Of a stretch of DNA of 64,000 bases, positions 15,517 through 28,120 are shown piece after piece. Where the stretch lies: positions 248,001 through 312,000 of the forward strand of contig SIJG01000055.1 in NCBI GenBank assembly GCA_023374025.1, in the 5' to 3' direction. The stretch's first letter is position 1, and each line of letters starts with the position of its first letter. This stretch comes from Heterodera schachtii (taxonomy: Eukaryota; Nematoda; Chromadorea; Rhabditida; Heteroderidae). Made by a program: the position numbers and the translations under genes. The notes under the pieces are model-generated. The model saw only the letters and a list, made by a program, of their open reading frames with translations. It had not been told where the DNA came from and did not search any database.

Positions 15517-18500
15517 CTTTGGGAATGAATCGGTTAATTAGGCAATTAACGAGCAAATTGCCTAACCGTAATTAGAAAAGGGTAAAATACGGAGATGAAA
15601 AAGCTCAAAAGAATCACCATTTGCAACAAAAGCATTGTTCGCTGCTTCCATCAATGTCGTCGTTGTGCCGTGCCCCGCCAGTCCGACACTCACAGCCGAG
15701 TCCAGCAGAAGAGAAGCGGATGCCAAAGTCGGAGGTGCAAATGCCGAAGTATGTTGGTGATGTTCCAAGGGGGAGAACATTAGCTGTTGCTGTTGTTGTC
15801 CGAATTGGTCCACAACATTCGCGTGTGCGTTGTCCGTGTTCTGCTGCTGCACAATGTTGGCATTGCCGCCAGCGATGCCGTAGGGATATGCGACTCCGAT
15901 GGGCATTCCTTGCTGATGATGATGGAAGGGTGCGGAGGCCAACAGTCCGACCGCAAGCTGGGCAGCCAGCGAGGGCTGCTGCTGCAGCTGCTGGTGGTGC
16001 GGTTCCGCAACATGCGGTTGCATTTGCGGAATGAAATTGGCCAGCGGAGGGGGAGGGCTTTGCGGCTGTTTCCGTTGCGCGTCCGCCGCTTCCGTTAGAG
16101 CTTCTGCATCAATCTCCCGCTGCTTCTGCTGCATTCGCTTTAGCACTTTCGCTTGATGGTTGCGTCTTCGCCTCGCGCGCGAATGGTCCGGCGAGCAAAG
16201 GGCGGCCGGCGGCGCGGAATGGCAGCCCCTCTCGCGCACCGCCTCGTCCGGCTCAGGCCATCCCCTGAGTTGCATGATGGCCACACCGGACCGCTTCTTG
16301 TTGCCCGCGCGTTCCCAGTCAGTTGAGCCATCTTCGTCCTCCCGTTGCACCTTCTCGTCAGAATCCGTTGGCACTTTTCCCGCGTCACTGCCAGATGGAC
16401 ACCCGTTGCCTCCCCATTCTCTCTGTTCCGGACAAAGTGTCCACAAAGTCGGCGGTGTGTGCGTCTCACGCTCAACCAAAACGTTCTGGAATGAATGGGG
16501 GAAAAGCATAACGGTGATGGTCCCCAATTCTCTCTCCTCCCCCTTTCCACCTCCTGCCCGAAGCGTCGGTAGCTGAGCGTGCCGGGGGGCGGGGGCGGCA
16601 CTTCGCCGTTGGGGCTGCCAGTCCTCGTCCTCCTCGTCGTCGTCCGCCTCCTCCTCGTCGTCGTCATCGTCATCGTCCCAATCGTCCACGCGGTCCCACC
16701 GTTCCATGCGTCTTCTGTGCTTCTTCTCCTCTTCGTCGTCCTCCTCCTCCGCCACCACCAGTCGTCCTTCGCCCTCCTCTTCCTCGTCTTCCGCGTCGCC
16801 GCCTCTCTTCCGCCCGCCTCTGTCCGTCGACGACCTTCGCATTCCGTCGTCCGTGTCCATCACTTTGCGTCGGTGCGCTTTGGACACCAAATGTTTGGTG
16901 AGATTGCCTAAAAAGGACAAATGGACGAATAAAAATGGACAATTCATCCAACAAAATATCAATGAATTATTGAGTTGTTACCCTTGGTTTTGAAGGAGAA
17001 ATTGCAAGTCAAACAGGCGAACGGGCGAATGTTTGTGTGAGAACTGAAAAGGGACGAAGGAAAAACATACGGACAATCGGAGAGAGAGACGGAATGCCAA
17101 AGCCAAAGCTAATGGAATGCCATGCCAAGGAAAGCTTACCGTAGGTGCTTCTTCAGCATGGACGGCTTTTTGCAACGAATGCCGCACCGCTCGCACACGT
17201 ACCGCCCCCGGCCTCTGCCGCGGATGTAAACCTCGAATAAAATTGGCATTTATTGTGCTATAGGATTTAAGTTTTTAAGCCATGTTTTCCAAGGGAAAGG
17301 GATTCGGCGGAATTAAAAAAAAATTGGGTTTTTCCTTTCTTCCCCTTGGGGGTTCTTGGGCCTCTTACGAAGAGGAGGGGGGGGGGGGGGGGGGTGATGG
17401 TGTGCCGTTGCCGAGAATGCCCTCGTTCATTTTGTGTTCCTTTCCTTTCCCTCCCCCACAAAACTCACTTCCATTTCCTCATTGTGCGAACTCTTCGGGA
17501 TGGTCAAGCTGTTCAGTTCGAATTTGCTTCTGTACGATTTCCTTTCCGCCTTTGGCACCAAAGGCGTCGTCGCTTTCCTCGGCACTTCGTTGTTCACTTT
17601 CAATGCGTTTGTTATGCTGCTGCCGCTGCTGTTCTCCTTGTTATCGATGCCCATTCTGAAAATTGACAATTGCTTTTGGCATTTTGTTGGATTTGTTTGG
17701 CATTGTGCAACCGTTCACTCCCCCCTTGGCATTTCGTCATCCTTTCCCCCATGACTCACTCCTTCTTTACAATTGCCATTCCATCATCATCATCATCGTC
17801 ATCAGTGTTCTGTTGCTGCTTCGCTGCCATTGACTCTGTCCGTGCCAATACTTTCGTCGTCCCATTTCCCTGCTGTTGCTTATTGTTCTGCTGCTGTTCG
17901 CTGCTTACGTCTGACAGTGTCGGCTCCCTTTTTGGCGTTTCGTCCTTTTCGACGACTTCCATTGCCAATTGTTGCTGCGGCAGCGGATTGTCGCGCTGCT
18001 GGGCATGATGCTGCTGTTGTGCCTATGAATTGGTCATTGAATTACCCACTAATTGACCGATAAATCAAATAATAATTAGCCAATCAATATCGATTGATTG
18101 GCCAATAAATGATCAATGGGAATGATTGATCATCCCAATTGCTCGCTCGTTCTCACTCACTTTGAGTTGCTGCTGTTGTTGTGTCCAAAATGACGAGTGA
18201 GTGGTGCGCAATTGCGTGCTCGCGGGACTGGCCGCCAGCGTGTAATCGCCGTACAGCGAGTCCTGCCGAACGCGCGCCGTCGTGCGAGTGCAGAGGAACA
18301 GTTGGGCGAGCAGTCGCTCCTCCGCCAATGGGTCCGAAGGCGGAGGGGGCCAACCGAAACTGTACGAGGAACAATTGTCCCGCTGCTCGGAAGCCCTGGG
18401 ACGGAGCTTGTTCAGGCAAACAAAAGTCTCTGAAAAGTCAGAATGACATGCCAAAGAAACCAAATGCCGAGCGATCACTTTTCAATTTGGTCGTTTTCCC

Positions 18501-21500
18501 TGTGCCTTTTGCCCCGTGCCAACAACACCCACCGCTTGTGATGTTGCGAGTGCGCCCCCGCAAATGTACGGTGGCCGCTCCTCCAGCGGCCAAATCGGCG
18601 CCCGTCTCTAACTCGGCAGCTGTCAGCGTGAGAAAGTAGGGCATTTTGATGCCGGGTCGTAAGTCGGTGCTGTAAGTGATGGCGAAGATGACCGCGTCGC
18701 GCATGGTCAGCACCGGCTGATTCTGCTGCTGCTGCGGGTGGTGCTGCTCCACGCCCACTTTGTGCTGCTGCTGCTGTGGTGCTACATTTCTCCCCGCCTC
18801 GTCCTGCTGCTGCTGAACGTGCCGTTGTGTTTCTTGGCTGCCACTCCGTTGCCGAAAGATCTGCGCGTGGTGTTGAAACAGAGCACCGACCGATGAGAAG
18901 GAATGCTGGCGAAGCACATCCGCAGAAGCAGCGGCAGAAGGAGGACTGATCGAACACTCCTGGGAAAGGACGGGGCAATGAACGATCAGCCAAAGGGAAA
19001 AGGCCCCTGAGGGATAAATAAAGATGGGGACGAAAAAACGTAAGGAAGGAAGAGAAAGAGGACAGAGTAAGAGAGGAAACGAGGGATTGTGAAAGTGAGT
19101 GAGGGGGGGAAAGACGGAAGAGAGTGAGTGCAGAAGGACGAGCGAATTACAGGAAAAGAAAAAGACGGAAAAAGAAAAGTGCCAGAGAAAAAAAGAGGGG
19201 GGGGGGGAAACGGCGACGAAGAACAAGCACAAAACAAAGACAAAACGAACGGAAGTGGAGAGGAATGGCACAAAACGCGTACAGTCAGCACATACCTAGA
19301 GCAGAGCGCCGAGGAGGTCAGTGGGGCCGGACCGACCGATCGGACCGGCGACGTGGAACAACGGATGGAGGGTGATTGACTGACTGATCAAGGATGGGAG
19401 GGAGGGAGGGAGGGAGGAGAAGGAATGCCCTTTCGACCGATTTGGATTTGGGGAGAAGCAAGTGCTAATCATGCAACAAAAAAAAGTCAAAATGCTTTAT
19501 TTATCATGGCATGATGGGTCGCGGCGCTGCTCTAGGCATAAAGCAGAGGAAAACAGAGAGGGAAAAGGGAGGGGAGGAGAGATCGAGGGAGAAAAACAAA
19601 ACTGAGAGATCACTGAAAAAGAGAGGGACCGGGGGAGAAAAAGCATCACAAAGAGAGGCAAAAAGAAAGAAAAAGGGGGAACACGCAAAACAATGGAAAA
19701 GCCAAGAAAAGAGAAGTTAAAGCAGAAAATTAGGGGAGAAACGGCAGAATCAGCGGGAAAACAAATCTAAGCAGAGACATTCCGAGTAAATTGATCGAAC
19801 TGATTGATGAGACGGTGATTAGTGATTGGATGGATGTGACAATTAAAGGGGAGACTGTGATCAGACGGATTGGGTGGGCGAGGGACTGCCCCGCCGACTG
19901 ACAATGCGTGCCATTTTGCTCGACTCGGCCAGGCCCGGTTCCGCCGCACCGCCTCTTGTCACATCGACCGTCAATTCCGCTGAGCCGCCGCTCCCGGCGC
20001 TGTCAGTGTGCGAGTCCTCCGCCGCCAGTCCGCGCTTTTTCAGCCGCGAGTCCGAATTGGACTGGCCCAGAAGGTGGAGCTGCCGCGAGGACTGTTGCGT
20101 ACGGACGGCGGTGGTGGCAGCGGCGCCATTATTGCCCGAAGGGACCTTAAAAAGGCAATTACAATGAAACAAAATGACCGCCAAAGGCACGCACCGACGC
20201 TCGTCCGCCCGCGCCTCCGTTGATGATCAAATCGCGCGCCACGCCCTTTCCGCCGCCGACCAGCGCCGCAATGGTCGACTGATGCTCCAACTGCTGGTGC
20301 AGCTGCTGCTGGAACTGCTGCTGTTGCGAGGGCAGCTTCAGCTGCGGTTGGCTCTGCTGTTTCTGCAGCGGTTGCTGCTGCTGCGGCACGTACTTTTTGG
20401 AGCAGCGCGGCTCGTGTGCCTCGAGGCCCGCCTCGTTAGGGAACTTCAGCTGGCAGAAATTGCACGTCAAAGAGGCGGCGTACGCGTTGCGATTGATGGG
20501 CTGTCCCGAGGTTAAAGAGCCGCCGCCAAAACGGAGGAAGCCCGCCTCGTGCAGGGAAAAGCTGCGAGTGGTAGCCGGGTGCACTTTGGGCGTGGCACCG
20601 ACGACGCCCGGGGAACGGACGCCGGGCGAACACCGCTGGGAAGTGCCTGCGGGGGAGGGCGGTAAAATAATTTTAAAAAATGCCAAAAACCAACCGGCAG
20701 TTTCCGAAGTTTGGGAAGTCATCGAATTGGAAGTCCCTTGGCGTTGGTACGGTCTTCGCTTCAACAGAACGGGGTTCGGCTCAACGATTGCCTCATTTTC
20801 ACTGATCAGGCTGCGAAAATGTGGAAAGCCTTCACCAGAGACCGGGCCAACGTTTTGCTCTTACCGCGATATTCTGTCCTGCAACGCCTCGGATGTGAGC
20901 AGCCGTTCGTTGGGGGTCGCCTGCCGTTGTTGCTGTTGCGGCTGTGCCCCCGCGGTGTTTCCCGTCGTCTGTTGTTGCTCCCTGAGGGCGTTGCCGTTCG
21001 TCTGTTGTGATTGCTGTTGTTGTTGATGGAATTGCTCATTTTGTTGCTGCTGCTGCTGTTGCTCCATGGCAATTGCCGTCGCCGTTTTTTGCTGCTGTTG
21101 TTGCATTTGTTCCTGCGCCGATGCAAATGCCGCCACCGCTGTTGCCGTCATCGTCGGCGACTGTTCGAGCTGCGGCACTTGCGGCTCCGAAGAGATGGCA
21201 CCGACCGCAGCGGCGTTGAACCTGCCCAACTGCTGCTGCAGCATTTGTTGCTGCTTCAGCTGCTGCTCACGTTCTCTCTAAAAAGCCGAAATCACCGTTC
21301 TCCCTCTATTTCTCACATCTCTTTTTCTTTCCTCATTATTTCCCCCATAGTCCACACACTTTTTCTATCCCTTAAAGGGTTGCTCCCCGACCCCTCGGGG
21401 GGCAAAATGTCGGGGGCCGGGGACCTCGGGGGGTGACATGTCGGGGGTCGGGGCGGGGAGGAGCTCAATTGTCGGGGGTCGGGGAAGATCGGGGAATGAC

Positions 21501-24500
21501 CAAATTTTTTTAACCCAAAAAAAAACGTTTTTTCTTTTTAAATGCTCGTAAATCTTCTTTTTTTCACTTTAAGCATCTGATTTCGTTAGCGCCACTAAGA
21601 GTGAGTCCAAACTGGCCTTTAAACCAGGGGCTTCCATTTGTTCTTATTTATAAGAATGTTCTGATTTTGGGGTAGCGACTAAAATTATTCTGATTTCTTA
21701 AATATACTTATAATTTTGAAAAAATGTTGCAAAATGTTCATATTTTGATACTAAAATCTTATTTTTCGGGCTTGTTAATTAGAGCCCGTCGGGATCGGCT
21801 CCCGCGAGATTTTTACGGGATTCCCGTTCGGGACTCCCGTCCCGGAAAATTTTGAACTCCCGATCCCGCTCCAGCTCCCAGAAAATTTACCCAAAAAACG
21901 TGAGTAAAATGCACTGGTATGAATTGAGTTTTTTTTGGCAAAATTAATAATCTTTTATTGAAAATCTGTTAAATATATAGCCAAAATTTCAAAAATTCGA
22001 AATTGATTTTTATGCGGCGCTTTTTCCAAAAAACTTTTGGAGAACAATGGGGGCCGGCGTGCCGACAGGCACCGCCGAGAAAAAATTTGTAATTTTTAAT
22101 GCGATTTGTTAACTGATTTGTCCACAAAAATGACCAAATTTTGCGATTTTGAGCAAATTTCTAAGAAAATAAAGGAGTTTTGTGGGGCCGGCGGTGCCGA
22201 TAGGTGCCGCCGAAAAGTTTTTCGGAATTTTTAATTAATTAATATTAAGAATTCAAAATTTCATAAATTTTAAACCTTTCCCCCCTTTGTTGTTGAATTA
22301 ACTTTTTAAAACGCTCGGAGTCCCCAATTCCCCGAATTAGTGTCGGGGAGTCGGGGGGCAAAAAGTCGGGGGCCGGGGACCTCGGGGAGCGACATGTCGG
22401 GGGTCGGGGCGGGGAATAGGCCCAAAAAAGTCGGGGATCGGGGTCGGGGACCGGGGAGCTCGGGGACACCCTAATCCCTTTCTCTCTCTTTATCATGTAA
22501 GTCTTTCCTTCTTTGTTTCTTCCCCTCTCCCACACTCTTTCTCCCCTCTGCTTCTCTACTTGCTGCTGTTGTTGTTGGTCTCTGCCCTGTTGCTGTTGTC
22601 TGATAAGCTGCTCCAATAAAATGCGTGTTTCTTCTTGTTGCGTTGGCTGTTGCTGCTGTTGTTGCGGTTGCGCCGCCTGTTGCACTGCCAAGGCGGCCAA
22701 CAAATTCTGTTGCTGTCCTCCGCCGGGGAAAGCGCTCAGCGCCGAATGGAGACCGCTGCCAATTGCAGAAACACCGCAGTTTCCGGCGGTGCCGGTGGAA
22801 ACGCCTCCGCCGGCGAGCAATTGGGCGAGAAGTTGGAGCTGTATAATGTTAGGGCATTAATCAACTGATCGAGTTCAATTGTACATTTTGCCAATCCCTC
22901 CGCCCCTTTAGCTTTTCCCCCTTTCTTTGCCTGTCCGACCGACGCTGCCGCTGGTGCGGGTGTTTGCGGTTGCTGCTGGTGTTGCTGCAAATAGCTTTGG
23001 TAGGCGTACAAAGTGGCGGTTGCCGGGTTCAGCATTTGCAGCAAAGCGGCGGTCAAATGATTGGCTGATGGCTGCACAATTTGCTGTTGCTGCTGCTGCT
23101 GGGGCAGCAAAAGTTGGGTGGCCAACGCGGTCAGAAGCGCATTGCCGGTGCCGCCTGTTGGCGCTGAAGCGCAGCACAAAGGGAAAACGCATTAGAAATT
23201 GGCCAAACGGCCGAACGAACCCCCGGGGGTCGGTGCCGTTGCACCCGCCCCTCCAGCGAGCAGCGAAAGCGAGTGGAGCAGGGATGGGTTGGAGCCGACC
23301 AACCCACCGAGCAACACGTTCAGTCCGGCATGGGGGGCGCCGGAGGGCGCGGGCGCCAATTGCTGCGGAAGGACGGAGGAGGCGGGGGAATTTTGCTGAA
23401 GAAATTATCACTTAAATTTTTGATTTTTCAAAAATTTTCGATTTTTTTTTAATTGACAATTATCTTCTCTCTTTTTGTTTTGCTTTTCTTCGCCAATTTC
23501 CCATTTCCCTTTTCAATTCCATTTTCATTTTTCTCATCTTTTCTTTTCCCTTTTTATTTTTACTTTTCCATTCATTAAATTTTTGTTTTAATTTGTCCAA
23601 AAGTCACAAATTGCACTCCCATCAAACTTTGTTGGTGTTTTTTTCCTTTTCTCAACCCCAATTTTCATTTTCATCATTTTTTAGAGGGAGCAAAGTTTAT
23701 TCCCCCCGTTTCCCCTCTCCCCGTGTTGCCCTGTCTTCGTTTCTTCGTCTTCGTTTTGTTCATGGTCATCGTCCAATTCATCCCATCCCTTCCCATCCAT
23801 CCATTTCACTCTTGACAATTGAGCAATGGACGGATGATCGAGAAAGGAAAGACGGTGCAGCAGCAGTGAGCGATAAGCCGACCAACGGCAGCCCTTTCCC
23901 CCCCCCCCCCCTTCGCCGGACTCAGCCCACCACAGCCCCTCCCCCCCCCCCTCCATCCCCCCCCCCACATTTCACTCATCACAATTGCTTTTTTTGTGCT
24001 GAAAGAATACGAACAAATTCCCGGCCGACTGGTCGCCGGCAGAGAAAAGACCAAAGATCGTTTATGTTGTGAAATGGCGGGGGGGGGGGGGGGGAAAAGA
24101 GGGGAAAAGGGGGGAAGAGGGAGTCGGGGGATGATTTAACTTCAAAAACAAGCCGCAAAAGGAAAGTGGTGAATTTGTTTCATGGTTTTTGTGATTTCCG
24201 GCATGTTCCAATGTATTAGTACAAATTTGAAATTTTGACTCTCTGCTGTTGGCAACTTGCCAAGTGAAGAGCTGTGTTGAATTGTTGCGGCAGCGTGGCC
24301 ACTGCCGGTGTTGCGGCTGCACTTGCGCTGCCGCTGGCACCGCCTGCACCTCCGCCGTGCTGTTGCTGCTGCTGGGCTTGTTGAAGTGCGAGCAGCTGCT
24401 GGTAAAAGCCGACCGTTGCGGCAGACAATTGCGTCGAGGCGGAAGGCAAAGCGCCCGCGGGGGCACCGCCGGGCACGCCGGAGGCGTTGGAACTTTGCGC

Positions 24501-27500
24501 GGTCCCTTCCAGCAAATGCTGCTGATGGGGCAGAAAAGCGGAAGACAACTGCGACGCCTGCTGCTGCTGGTGGTGTTGGTGGACATTTTGCTGCGCTGTT
24601 TGATGTGCCGCGTGCGCATGGGCAGCGGGCGGTTGTTGGGGTTGTGACTGCATAAGGGCGGTGAATTGTTGCTGCAACTGAAGCGAACGGAGGTCCTTAA
24701 GGGGAAACGGTCGAGAAAATGAACAACAAACAATTAGCAACATTAGGAGGGTAATTAAGAGGTACTAATGAATTGAATTGAAATGTGAATGGGATTGAAT
24801 AGAAGGGGAAGGGGGGGGGGGGGGGGGGGGGGAAAGCATTTCATTATTCATCCACCCCATGGCTCAATTAAACACTACGAAACATTTCGCCACAATGCTT
24901 TTGAACATATGTCTTCAATTTAAACCAAAAAAGCCGTTTTCCCAAATGAACTAACTGCAAATGTCCGAGAGAATAAAACAATTTTATGAATCCCAAAGAT
25001 AAAAGGTTTAATTGGGTTAAACAATTCAATCCCCAGCGTCCATTACAAAACGATGGTTCGTCAAAAATTGGATGGGCGGGGGGGGGGGGGGGCAACTCCG
25101 TCTTAGCCAACTTTGAGTCAATCACAACAATCTGATAGCATATCGAAAGCTCTTCACAAGCTCTGTGAGCCTATTAATAATTACAGAGAATTTCGAACTG
25201 TAAAAAAAGACAGAGATAAAAAAGCTTCGAAAATTCTGCGTTTTGCACTACTCTTTTGTTAACTGCTTAATCACTTTTCTAACATTTAAAGCTTTGGTCA
25301 ATAAAGAAAAAAGTTATAAGCTTTTTTTTTTTACTTTGGTAAGACGAGTTGACCCCTACCGGCGGGTGACCGATTGCTTTTTACGACGGTCTCGTGAAGA
25401 ATTTCCAAAGTCTGACAAAATGAAATGAAAATTGTATAAAAGGATTTCATGGCCAATAGCAGAGACGCATTCATTCATTCTGCTGATTCATTTGTTTTTG
25501 TATAAATTTAATTTTATTTTATTTTTCATTTTCTCTCATTTTATGTATTTTTTTCTCACCAATTAATAGGCAAATAATTTTCCCATTTTAAACAATATTT
25601 TTGTCAGAAAAGAATAGGGAAAAGACTATAAAAAAGTGTCGTCGTTTGATTTTCGTTTGTCCCGAAATGGAAAAGTGACGGAGGAAAAAGTCATTCGGCC
25701 AACGGAGGAGGAAAGGAAGAGGATGAAGGTGATGGTGAAAAAGGGGTGAAGGAATGATGATGGACTGACTGATGCTCATATTCACAATGCTAACTATCCG
25801 CAGATAATTCGCTAGCTGCAGATAAATCCATATTCACAATGATAGGGATAAGGTATCCGTATTCTGAACTAGCAAATTAATCCCCATCTCTAACTCTATC
25901 CTCATTGCATATTCACAATGCTAAGGATAGGGTATCGGCTAGGATATCTGCAGATGAAAATCCTTAGCCTCCTCCCGAGGAGGATATTTGGTTAAAAGTG
26001 CCCTCTAAAAACAAAATTTATTTATTAAATTCTTCAAAATTAATTTCAAATAATATAATTTTAATTTCTAAAGTATTATTCTGACCTCCAAATAAATTTT
26101 GGAGTATGTTTAAAATTTAAAATTTTTTATTGAAACTTCAAAACCTTTTATGAAAATAGTTTGATTTTTTATTTTTAAATAACTGATTTTCCTTACAAAC
26201 CAATAATTAATTAAAATCTTTTAAAATATGAAACTAATCTACACCTGTATTCGGTGCTATGTTGACATATAAAACCATCAATGAAAATTTCTGACAAAAT
26301 ATTACCCACCTTTGCTCCAAAGCAATAAAATTTTTAAAGATTTTTAATTACCAGCCCTACTTATAATACTTTTTAGGAAACAAAACACGTTAATTTTGGT
26401 TTATTACAATTATAAATGCAATTATAAAAAATTTTTTTGAATAAGCAAATTTTAAATAAAACTTTTTCAAGAAAAAATTATATTTTAGGAATATATTTTT
26501 GAGAAAATTTTTTTCAATTCTTAGAGGTGCATAATATTGTTAAAAAACTAACAAACTATATTAGCCCCTAAAGGATCCGAACCCACAGACGCTTTTTTGT
26601 CCAAAGCACAAGCCACTAGACAAAGAATACACTAACAAAGGGAAAAGTAGCGGCTTATCCGTATCATTTGGATAGGTAGCTGGGGATCGAACTATCCCCT
26701 GCCGTATTCCGAGTTCGGAATACGGATTTTGAGCTGTAGATTAATCGATCTGCAGCTACCCTAGCTATAGCTAGGGATATGCGGATTTTTATCCTTAGCA
26801 TTGTGAATATGAGCATGAATGACAGTCTTTGGGGTGGCAAACCGTCCAAACACATCCATCCCCAAATTACCACGGACAAATCAAAATCAGTCCCTCCCTC
26901 TCTTCTTTCTTCGATTCGTTATCGCGGTGTTTTTGGGGCCAAATAGTCGAAGGAGGTGGGGGGGGGGGGGAGGAGAAAGAGGGGTAAGTGAGAGAAGAGA
27001 GGGGGAGGGGGGGTTGAGAGAGAGAGAGAGAGAGAGAGAAGAGAAAGATGGGGAGGGAAGGTTAGAGGAAGGGAGAGGTGTAGTAAAAGGGGAGAAGTAA
27101 GAGAGAGGGGAGATAGAGGGAGCGAAGGGAAAGAGAGGGAGAAGAGAAAGGAGGGAGAGAGAGGAGGAAGACAGAGGGGCGGGGGGGGGGGGGGGGGACC
27201 GCTATCCCTCCCCGTGTCCTCCATTTCCTCAATTCCTAGTCGAGAAATGGGGAAAATGCAGCGGGAAGGGTGGTTGGGAGTGGGAATGAGAGAATAACAT
27301 AACACAGCGACGGGGGGGGGGGGGGGGAAGGCCCCCGAAGGGACGGCCAATGGATGGAAGTGGAAGGAGTGATTAATGATGATGATGCTGGGATCGGGGG
27401 GACGATGACGCGTTGCTCATCGCTCTCTGAGCAGTGGGAGTCAGTGGGTGCTGTGTTCACCGTTCCCACCCCCTCCCCTCCCCTCCGCCTCCCCCTCTTC

Positions 27501-28040
27501 CCTCTCCCCCCTTCCCCCCCCCCCCCCCCCCGGTGAACTCCAAACAAACACCGATGGTATTTGTCCCTGTTTATCACTTCCACCCTTCCCCATTTCTTCT
27601 TGAAAAAGTCTTTCTTTTTCACTGCTCTTTTATCAGATTCTTTCCGCTGTGTGTGACTTATGCGATCGATCAGCCTATATTTTTGGCCTTTACCAGTGAA
27701 GGGAATGAATCACGAGGGATTTTGGAGGATTTGAATTTGGAAATGAAATGGGAAGGGGGGGGGGGGGGGGAAGGGTTGCAAACACCGACGAGTGATGAGA
27801 CTAAATTTCAATTTTTTATCTGTTTTAAATCAAAAATGATAAACCGGATATGTCAATTCTGTAAAACAAAAATTTTTAATTGTAAGTGTAAAATGGTCGT
27901 GGGAAGGGACCCCCCCCCCCCCTCCCAGCAAAACAAACAAAAGACAAAAGTCATTTCTTCGGCCCAACAGAAAGCAGGGAGGGGGGGGGGGGGGAGTTCC
28001 CTCTCTTTCTCTCTCTCTCTCTCTACCTCTCTCTCTCTAC

Positions 28041-28072
<32 letters not shown>

Positions 28073-28088
28073 ACCTCTCTCTCTCTAC

Positions 28089-28120
<32 letters not shown>

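Larger units (their letters stand above)
21375..22475. mobile_element. 1.1-kb insertion flanked by G-rich direct repeats in a sma-9 intron
   Basis: Two G-rich blocks (21375-21492 and 22318-22475) share the phrases GTCGGGGGCCGGGGACCTCG, then GACATGTCGGGGGTCGGGGC, in the same orientation. They bracket AT-rich DNA that contains a GGGATTCCCG-type segment (21781-21880) and two copies of a hairpin repeat (22049, 22183). The whole sits inside the 1.28-kb intron 22559-21278. No coding frame or terminal inverted repeat is visible. It could be a non-autonomous element with terminal direct repeats, or a satellite fragment. Confidence 0.5.

Noticed and set aside
16480..16580. Extra intron within the large sma-9 exon 16907-15618
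   Set aside because: A donor and acceptor exist but their phases do not match; the exon is open throughout.
26560..26636. Functional tRNA gene
   Set aside because: Acceptor stem pairs poorly and U33 is missing; kept only as a tRNA-like sequence.
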